Shown here piece after piece: positions 1 through 4,963 of a stretch of DNA of 7,004 bases (position 1 is its first letter; each line of letters starts with the position of its first letter). The stretch is from an uncultured Flammeovirgaceae bacterium (lineage in GTDB: Bacteria; Bacteroidota; Bacteroidia; Cytophagales; Cyclobacteriaceae), in assembly GCA_946480685.1 (NCBI GenBank), contig CAMLLI010000216.1:1-7004 (forward strand), given 5' to 3'. The position numbers and the translations under genes were made by a program. The notes beneath the pieces are model-generated. The model searched no databases. It was given only the letters and a program-made list of their open reading frames with translations, and was not told where the DNA came from.

Positions 1-24
1 AAGCTGGCCTTTTTGAGTGGATAT

Positions 25-100
25 TGTCCGATGGTGTAACTGGCAACACGCCTGATTTTGATTCAGGAAAGTCCAGGTTCGAGCCCTGGTCGGACAACCA
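25..100 (+). tRNA. tRNA-Gln (anticodon TTG)
   Basis: The cloverleaf can be folded by hand. The 7-bp acceptor stem TGTCCGA (25-31) pairs with TCGGACA (90-96), followed by discriminator A97 and an encoded CCA (98-100). The anticodon stem CCTGA/TCAGG (51-55/63-67) encloses the loop TTTTGAT, placing anticodon TTG at 58-60, which reads the Gln codon CAA. The T arm is CCAGG / TTCGAGC / CCTGG (73-89). The weak U1-A72 closing pair is typical of bacterial tRNA-Gln and serves as an identity element for glutamine charging. A terminator hairpin follows within a few bases, so this is the last gene of its transcript. Its promoter must lie left of the window or upstream of other genes there. Confidence 0.97.
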
Positions 101-104
101 GAAT

Positions 105-135
105 AAGAATCCCGCTTATGCGGGATTCTTCGTTT
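105..135 (+). terminator. Intrinsic terminator after tRNA-Gln
   Basis: A perfect 11-bp stem, AAGAATCCCGC (105-115) with GCGGGATTCTT (120-130), closes a TTAT loop and is followed by a short T-rich stretch (CGTTT). It starts only five bases after the tRNA CCA end, so it most likely terminates the tRNA transcript and separates it from prs. The T-tract is short and interrupted, so some read-through into prs is possible. Confidence 0.85.
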
Positions 136-186
136 GTAAAACGGAATCAGATAATGAGAAACTGATAACGACTAACGGCACTAACC

Positions 187-1116
187 ATGGCAGTTAAAAT
201 CTTTAGCGGAAGAGCTACAACCTACCTGGCTGAGAAAATCGCCAACGCTTATGGAGAGCGCTTAGGTGAAGTAAACTATCAGCAATTCAGTGACGGTGAA
301 ATGTCGCCCTATATTACTGAATCCGTTCGCGGCCATGAAGTATTCCTGATTCAATCAACCTTCCCTCCTGCTGATAACCTGATGGAATTATTGTTAATGG
401 TAGATGCGGCCAAACGTGCCAGTGCATCCAGCGTTAACGTTGTGATTCCATATTTCGGATATGCTCGCCAGGATAGAAAAGATAAACCACGTGTTGCTAT
501 AGCAGCGAAGCTTCATGCTAATCTGATATCAGCAGCCGGAGCATCACGCATTATGGCGTGCGACTTACACGCAGATCAGATCCAGGGTTTCTTTGATATA
601 CCTGTGGATCACCTCGATGGCTCCTATATATTCGTTCCGTATCTTAAATCATTAGGTCTTTCTGATATCATGTTTGCATCTCCGGATGTGGGTGGTATAA
701 AGAGAGCAAGAGCGTTTGCTAAATTCTTTGATGCTGAACTTGCTGTTTGCGACAAGCACAGAAAAGAAGCCAACAAAGTTGAGTCGATGCGATTGATTGG
801 TGAAGTAGATGGTAAAGATGTTATACTTGTTGATGATCTCGTTGACACAGCCGGAACGATCTGTAAAGCTGCTGCTCTTCTGAAAGAGAAAGGAGCTAAA
901 TCAGTACGCGCGGTTTGTACACACGGTGTACTGTCGGGTAAAGCGTATGAGAACATCGATAACTCTATGCTGGAAGAAATTGTGATCTCCGACACCATTC
1001 CGTTGAAGAAAGAAAGTCCTAAAATCAAAGTGCTTTCAGTATCAACACTGTTCGCGAAAGCGATCCGTAAGATTCACGACAATGAGTCGATCAGCTCACT
1101 CTTCATTAAACTTTAA
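187..1116 (+). CDS. prs: Ribose-phosphate pyrophosphokinase (PRPP synthetase)
   Basis: This cytosolic enzyme transfers pyrophosphate from ATP to ribose 5-phosphate to make PRPP, the precursor for purine, pyrimidine, NAD, His and Trp synthesis. The 309 residues match the usual class I length (about 310-320). Visible signatures are the ATP-side loop YARQDRKDKPR (92-102), DLHADQIQGFFDIPVDHL (126-143), the DKHRK segment (189-193) holding the catalytic Lys/Arg pair (K190, R192), and the PRPP-binding loop VDDLVDTAGTI (215-225). The motif usually written RVPI is RVAI here, apparently a lineage variant. The chosen ATG gives the typical N-terminus (KIFSGRA) and has no clear Shine-Dalgarno, as is common in Bacteroidota. 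A 32-nt gap to rplY suggests co-transcription. Confidence 0.98.
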   Translation: MAVKIFSGRATTYLAEKIANAYGERLGEVNYQQFSDGEMSPYITESVRGHEVFLIQSTFPPADNLMELLLMVDAAKRASASSVNVVIPYFGYARQDRKDKPRVAIAAKLHANLISAAGASRIMACDLHADQIQGFFDIPVDHLDGSYIFVPYLKSLGLSDIMFASPDVGGIKRARAFAKFFDAELAVCDKHRKEANKVESMRLIGEVDGKDVILVDDLVDTAGTICKAAALLKEKGAKSVRAVCTHGVLSGKAYENIDNSMLEEIVISDTIPLKKESPKIKVLSVSTLFAKAIRKIHDNESISSLFIKL

Positions 1117-1148
1117 TTCAGAAACTTTTAATTAAACAATTATATACT

Positions 1149-1796
1149 ATGAAAACTGTTGAGATTATAGGGTATAAAAGAGCAAATCTCGGCAAGGCTG
1201 GTTCCCAGAAGTTACGGGACGAGGGTCTTGTTCCCTGCGTACTGTACGGAGGAAATGAACAAATTCATTTTTATTCTCCGATGATTCTGTTCCGCGAACT
1301 GGTTTATACCAACGAAGCACACTTTGTTCACATCAACATTGAAGGTGAAGAAGCTCAGGCAATTATTCAGGAAGTTCAGTTCCACCCGGTAAGTGAAGTA
1401 ATTCTTCACGCTGATTTTCTGCGCATCTCTGAAGACAGAAAAATCAAAATGAACATTCCGGTTCGTTTGGTTGGTCAGGCGAAAGGAGTTGCTAAAGGCG
1501 GTACACTTGTTCGCAAGCGCGCTGCTTTGAAAGTATACGGCTTCCCGAAAGATATGCCCGATCATATCGATGTAGAAGTATCTGATCTTGATTTCCACCA
1601 CGCTATTAAGATTGGTGATATGAAGATCGATGGTCTTGAGTTCCTGGATCCTAAACAAGCAACTATCGCTGCTGTTGAAGTTCCCCGCGCTGCTAAAATG
1701 GCTGCTGATGAAGCTGCGGCTGCTCCTGCTGAAGGTGCTGCTCCTGCTGCCGGTGCGAAGAAAGAAGCTCCTAAGAAAGAAGAAGGTAAAAAGTAA
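1149..1796 (+). CDS. rplY: 50S ribosomal protein L25 (general stress protein Ctc type)
   Basis: L25 binds 5S rRNA in the central protuberance of the large ribosomal subunit. At 215 aa this is the long two-domain Ctc/TL5 form rather than the short (about 94 aa) E. coli form. The N-terminal 5S-binding beta-barrel covers about residues 1-92, with RANLGKAGSQKLRDEGLVPCVLYG near the start (shown in part: KLRDEGLVPCVLYG, 21-34) and FHPVSEVILHADFLRI at 78-93. The C-terminal beta domain spans about 98-180. Residues 181-215 form a low-complexity Ala/Pro then Lys/Glu-rich tail, probably disordered and able to contact rRNA. The ATG follows an A/T-rich leader without a clear Shine-Dalgarno. The gene lies 32 nt after prs and 119 nt before pth, an order seen widely in bacteria. 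An intrinsic terminator follows it. Confidence 0.95.
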   Translation: MKTVEIIGYKRANLGKAGSQKLRDEGLVPCVLYGGNEQIHFYSPMILFRELVYTNEAHFVHINIEGEEAQAIIQEVQFHPVSEVILHADFLRISEDRKIKMNIPVRLVGQAKGVAKGGTLVRKRAALKVYGFPKDMPDHIDVEVSDLDFHHAIKIGDMKIDGLEFLDPKQATIAAVEVPRAAKMAADEAAAAPAEGAAPAAGAKKEAPKKEEGKK

Positions 1797-1817
1797 TTTG
1801 ATACCTGAATCATATTC

Positions 1818-1850
1818 AAAATCCTTCCTGGCAACGGGAAGGATTTTTTG
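1818..1850 (+). terminator. Intrinsic terminator after rplY
   Basis: An 11-bp uninterrupted stem, AAAATCCTTCC (1818-1828) with GGAAGGATTTT (1837-1847), encloses an 8-nt loop. The 3' arm runs into a T-tract (1844-1849), giving a textbook Rho-independent terminator 21 nt after the rplY stop. It implies that pth is expressed by read-through or from its own promoter between here and 1915. Confidence 0.9.
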
Positions 1851-1915
1851 TTTATTACCGTTTCGAATGAAATCTTTGAACCTGGTAATGAATCACGATT
1901 ATCATTTTTATACCG

Positions 1916-2476
1916 ATGAAGTATTTAGTTGCAGGACTTGGTAACATTGGCGCAGAGTACGAACTGACACGCCATAATATTGGATTTCTGATACTCGATC
2001 AGCTAGCTGACCAGCTAAAAGTAAATTTCACAACGGACAGGCTGGCGGAAAAAGCAGAGTTTAAATTCAAAGGTCGCAGTATACATTTGATTAAACCCAC
2101 TACCTATATGAACCTGAGTGGTAAAGCTATAGCGTATTGGTTGCAGGATCTGAAGATACCGAAGGAGAATTTACTGGTGCTCGTTGATGATCTCGCGCTT
2201 CCCTTCGGCAGTCTGCGGCTGCGCACCAAAGGCAGCTCTGCCGGACACAACGGGTTAAAGAATATAGAACAACTTCTCGGTGGACAGGACTATTCACGGC
2301 TGCGCTTTGGCATTGGTAATGATTTCGGTAAAGGACAACAGGTAGATTTTGTGTTGAGTAATTTTGACAAGGCTGAATTCGAAAAGCTGCCAGAGGTAAT
2401 TAACAAGGCAAACGAAATGGTGTTATCGTTCTGTACCATCGGTCCGGAGCGCACGATGAGCGTCTTTAATAATTAA
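1916..2476 (+). CDS. pth: Peptidyl-tRNA hydrolase (aminoacyl-tRNA hydrolase)
   Basis: Pth cleaves the ester bond of peptidyl-tRNAs that drop off stalled ribosomes, recycling tRNA in the cytosol. The 186 residues match the family (about 185-195). The signature [18 protein letters not shown] (7-24) holds N10 and the catalytic base H20. YMNLSG (64-69) holds N66, VDDLALPFG (90-98) holds D91 at the site of E. coli D93, and SSAGHNGL (107-114) holds N112. All active-site positions are therefore present. The start ATG gives the canonical [11 protein letters not shown]-terminus. It is separated from rplY by a terminator but followed by the thiamine-binding-family gene after only 11 nt, suggesting a two-gene unit. 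Confidence 0.97.
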   Translation: MKYLVAGLGNIGAEYELTRHNIGFLILDQLADQLKVNFTTDRLAEKAEFKFKGRSIHLIKPTTYMNLSGKAIAYWLQDLKIPKENLLVLVDDLALPFGSLRLRTKGSSAGHNGLKNIEQLLGGQDYSRLRFGIGNDFGKGQQVDFVLSNFDKAEFEKLPEVINKANEMVLSFCTIGPERTMSVFNN

Positions 2477-2487
2477 TATATAGTGCA

Positions 2488-2772
2488 ATGAAGAACCAGG
2501 TACATATAGCTATACAAATTGTTCCGATATCCAAAGGACACCCCTACCCGATCATTGACAAAGCGATTGAAGTTATTGATAAGTCTGGTGTAGCCTATAA
2601 AGTAGGCGCCATGGAAACCGTGATGCAGGGAGATTACGATACATTAATGCGCGTTGCTAAAGAAGCCCAGCAGATCTGCCTGGAATCCGGAGCGGATGAA
2701 GTTGTGGTGACTATGAAAGTACACGCCCGTAAAAACGGAGATGTAAACTGGGAGGAAAAAGGCATTCAATAA
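2488..2772 (+). CDS. MTH1187/YkoF-type thiamine-binding family protein (DUF77)
   Basis: This small 94-residue cytosolic protein resembles the MTH1187/ECM15 family (Pfam Thiamine_BP, formerly DUF77), compact ferredoxin-like folds that form oligomers. Support comes from the overall pattern: an N-terminal beta strand with the IVPISKG turn (11-17), a helix ending in DKSGVAYKVGAMETV (31-45), the family hallmark MQGDYDTLM (46-54; usually written as EGD-x-DEVM), and a closing strand EVVVTMKVHARKNG (71-84). Members are thought to bind thiamine or its pyrimidine moiety, but the physiological role is poorly settled; no thiamine-synthesis gene is nearby. It starts 11 nt after pth, so it is probably co-transcribed. 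Its stop codon lies in the loop of the following terminator. Confidence 0.85.
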   Translation: MKNQVHIAIQIVPISKGHPYPIIDKAIEVIDKSGVAYKVGAMETVMQGDYDTLMRVAKEAQQICLESGADEVVVTMKVHARKNGDVNWEEKGIQ

Positions 2773-2797
2773 AATTACTGAATGCCTTATATATTTT
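2756..2797. terminator. Bidirectional terminator between convergent genes
   Basis: A perfect 10-bp stem, AAGGCATTCA (2759-2768) with TGAATGCCTT (2779-2788), has a 10-nt loop. On the + strand it is followed by the T-rich TTATATATTTTA; on the - strand it is followed by a run of T from A2756-A2760. It can therefore end both the pth/thiamine-binding-family transcript and the metG transcript. The left arm is coding sequence and the TAA stop (2770-2772) sits in the loop. Confidence 0.85.
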
Positions 2798-4886
2798 AGG
2801 ATACGGTAGACCCCGGTAAAACTATATCTGTAGGCTGAACAAGTTTCAGCTTGCCGTCTTTATCTTCCGCCATCAGAATCATTCCCTGTGATTCGATGCC
2901 CATCATTTTGCGGGGAGCCAGGTTCGCGATGAATGTAACCTGCTTGCCCACCATCTCTTCAGGTGTATAGTGCAGCGCTATACCACTTAATATAGTTCTG
3001 CCTCCCAACCCATCATCTACACGCAGCTTCAGAAGTTTATTGGACTTCTCCATTTTTTCTGCAGATGTTACCGTACCGATGCGTATATCCAATTTAGAAA
3101 AGTCATCAAATACGATTTCAGGTTTCAAAGGCTTCACGGGATTTTCAGTAGTGGTTGCAGGAGCAGCAGCCTGTTGAGGTTTCTTTAAACGTTCAACTTG
3201 TTTTTCGATCTCTGTATCCTCCACGTTTCTATACAACAGTTCTGCTTTATTCAGTTGATGCTGTGGAGAAACTATATGCACGAGTTCTTCTTTCTTCCAG
3301 AAATCTTTACGGCTCTGTTCAAGCTCGCTGTTCAATTGTCTGCGTATACTCGCTGCACCATCCGGCAGAAACGGTTCACTAGCCAACGCTATATTTCCAA
3401 CAACCGTTAATGCATAGTTCAATATAGATCCTACAGCTTCCATGTCTTCTTTAGCAAGTTTCCATGGTTCTGTATCGGCTAAAAATTTATTACCAATGCG
3501 CGCCAGGTTCAGCATCTGGAATTGAGCTTCACGGAAACGGAAGTTCTTCAACGCATCACCCATTTCTTTTACTGATTTATTCAGATCAGTATGAGCCTGA
3601 TTATATAGCGACAAGATCCGCTTTCTCCGGTCGTCTGTGCCCGGCAACTCATGCTCAGAAGGAACTTTACCGTCAAAGTATTTCCAAACGAGCACCATTA
3701 CCCGGTTCACAAAATTACCGAGTATAGCTACCATCTCGCTGTTTACTTTCTGTTGATAATCTTTCCAGGTAAAGTCAGCGTCTTTTGTTTCCGGAGATAT
3801 AGAGGTTAATACATAGCGCAGCTCATCTCTTCTGCCGGGTAAATCCTGAAGATACTCGTGCAGCCAAACGGCATGATTACGCGAAGTGGAAAGTTTATCA
3901 CCTTCGAGATTCAAAAATTCATTGGCAGGAACGTTATCCGGAAGTATATAATCTCCGGCCGCTTTCAACATCGATGGAAAGATGATACAGTGGAATACTA
4001 TATTATCCTTACCGATAAAATGTATCAGTCGGGTTTCCGGATCTTTCCAATACTTTTCCCAATCGTTCGGCTTCAACTCTTTTGTCGCCGATATATACCC
4101 TATAGGAGCATCGAACCAAACGTATAGCACTTTGCCCTTTGCATCCGGCAGCGGCACCGGAATTCCCCAGTCAAGGTCACGTGTAATGGAGCGTGGTTGA
4201 AGCCCCTGGTCGAGCCATGATTTACATTGTCCGTATACGTTGGTCTTCCAGTCTTTATGACCTTCGATCAACCATTCTTTTAACCAGCCTTCAAACTTAT
4301 TCAGCGGGAAGTACCAATGTTTCGTTGGTTTCAGCACGGGTGTATTACCGGAAACAGTAGACCGTGGGTTGATAAGCTGCTTGGGACTTAAACTCGTACC
4401 ACACTTCTCGCACTGATCGCCATACGCATTCGGATTACCACAGTTGGGACATGTACCGATGATATAGCGGTCAGCCAGAAATATACCTTCCTGCTCATCG
4501 AAGTATTGATCCGAAGTCTCTTCTATGAAAAGATCCTGATCATATATCTTCTTGAAAAATTCCTGTGCAGTTTCGTAATGCACCGCGTTGGAAGTGCGTG
4601 AGTAAATATTGAAGGAGATACCAAAATCTTCAAAGGCCTTCTTCATCAGTCCGTGATACTTATCAACGAAAGCCCGGGGCTCTACACCCTCTTTACGGGC
4701 ACCTAACGTAATGGCTACACCGTGCTCATCCGAGCCACAGATAAAGACTACATCTTCGCCTCGAAGCCTGAGGTAGCGAACGTAAGTATCAGCCGGTAAA
4801 TATGCACCAGCAATATGGCCGATGTGAAGCGGACCGTTGGCATACGGCAGAGCAGCCGTAATGGTATATCGTTTAAAGTCTGTCAT
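2796..4886 (-). CDS. metG: Methionyl-tRNA synthetase with C-terminal tRNA-binding domain
   Basis: This enzyme charges tRNA-Met, including the initiator, with methionine using ATP. The 696-residue protein has the full domain set. The Rossmann catalytic core shows HIGH at 21-24, GSDEHG (51-56) and WFDAPIGY (257-264). The CP/zinc insertion has cysteines 146, 149, 159 and 162 with CX2C-X9-CX2C spacing, the E. coli MetG type. The class I signature loop reads KLSTS (331-335). A helical anticodon-binding domain covers about 380-560, a Gln/Ala/Pro/Thr-rich linker about 568-590, and an EMAPII/Trbp111-like tRNA-binding domain about 593-696 ([11 protein letters not shown] at 596-606), which normally supports dimerisation and tRNA affinity. 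The ATG gives the expected [20 protein letters not shown]-terminus. It lies downstream of the kinase on the same strand but seems to have its own promoter. Confidence 0.98.
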   Translation of the reverse strand: MTDFKRYTITAALPYANGPLHIGHIAGAYLPADTYVRYLRLRGEDVVFICGSDEHGVAITLGARKEGVEPRAFVDKYHGLMKKAFEDFGISFNIYSRTSNAVHYETAQEFFKKIYDQDLFIEETSDQYFDEQEGIFLADRYIIGTCPNCGNPNAYGDQCEKCGTSLSPKQLINPRSTVSGNTPVLKPTKHWYFPLNKFEGWLKEWLIEGHKDWKTNVYGQCKSWLDQGLQPRSITRDLDWGIPVPLPDAKGKVLYVWFDAPIGYISATKELKPNDWEKYWKDPETRLIHFIGKDNIVFHCIIFPSMLKAAGDYILPDNVPANEFLNLEGDKLSTSRNHAVWLHEYLQDLPGRRDELRYVLTSISPETKDADFTWKDYQQKVNSEMVAILGNFVNRVMVLVWKYFDGKVPSEHELPGTDDRRKRILSLYNQAHTDLNKSVKEMGDALKNFRFREAQFQMLNLARIGNKFLADTEPWKLAKEDMEAVGSILNYALTVVGNIALASEPFLPDGAASIRRQLNSELEQSRKDFWKKEELVHIVSPQHQLNKAELLYRNVEDTEIEKQVERLKKPQQAAAPATTTENPVKPLKPEIVFDDFSKLDIRIGTVTSAEKMEKSNKLLKLRVDDGLGGRTILSGIALHYTPEEMVGKQVTFIANLAPRKMMGIESQGMILMAEDKDGKLKLVQPTDIVLPGSTVS

Positions 4887-4895
4887 GATTCAAAA

Positions 4896-4909
4896 TGCAC
4901 GAGCGTGCA
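4896..4909. repeat. Short perfect palindrome upstream of metG
   Basis: The sequence TGCACG-AG-CGTGCA has two perfect 6-nt arms (4896-4901 and 4904-4909) around a 2-nt centre, 9 nt upstream of the metG start codon. It is a plausible operator-like site because it overlaps the predicted transcription start of metG. As RNA the loop would be too tight without opening a pair. No T-tract follows, so it is not a terminator. Confidence 0.5.
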
Positions 4910-4915
4910 AAGATG
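4908..4915 (-). promoter_or_regulatory. metG: Candidate Bacteroidota -7 element for metG
   Basis: On the - strand this reads CATCTTTG, one base off the Bacteroidota sigma -7 consensus TAnnTTTG. It lies about 21 nt upstream of the metG ATG, which would leave a short leader of roughly 15-20 nt. No good TTTG -33 element is seen 19-21 nt further upstream, where the T-tract of the kinase terminator lies. The call is motif matching plus position only. Confidence 0.35.
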
Positions 4916-4932
4916 ATAATAGAAACGGAGGT

Positions 4933-4963
4933 AAAAAAATTCCTTCTGCGATCAGATAGAAGG
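4933..4963 (-). terminator. Probable intrinsic terminator of the kinase gene
   Basis: Read on the - strand, CCTTCT (4963-4958) pairs with AGAAGG (4947-4942) around a 10-nt loop, then AA and seven T (4939-4933). The TGA stop of the kinase (4954-4952) falls in the loop, so the 5' arm is the last coding sequence. The 6-bp stem is short, so termination may be partial and some transcription may continue into metG. Confidence 0.65.

Noticed and set aside
1..15. AAGCTGGCCTTTTT as the right half of a terminator of an upstream gene.
   Set aside because: The matching left arm would lie outside the window, so it cannot be tested here.
25..100. tRNA-Gln as an attachment site for an integrated island.
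   Set aside because: No integrase and no duplicated tRNA 3' end are seen, and core genes follow directly.
131..186. Possible prs promoter in the gap after the tRNA terminator.
   Set aside because: TTTG occurs at 133-136 but no TAnnTTTG-like box is found at the right distance, so no site can be named.
624..1028. Antisense open frame inside prs.
   Set aside because: It is a shadow of a strongly conserved gene, with no recognisable protein features.
1212..1834. Antisense open frames inside rplY (1212-1658 and 1562-1834).
   Set aside because: They mirror the codon pattern of rplY; the second is simply the complement of the Ala-rich tail.
1875..1907. Possible promoter for pth: TTTG at 1875 and TATCATTT at 1900 with a 21-nt spacer.
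   Set aside because: The second element misses two of the six fixed bases of TAnnTTTG, and the transcription start would fall almost on the ATG at 1916.
1630..1944. A + strand frame spanning the end of rplY, its terminator and the start of pth.
   Set aside because: It runs out of frame through two well-supported genes and a terminator; its Leu/Lys-rich start is the shifted reading of the rplY tail.
3155..4200. Several + strand open frames antisense to metG.
   Set aside because: All lie within the conserved synthetase and show no domain-like composition.
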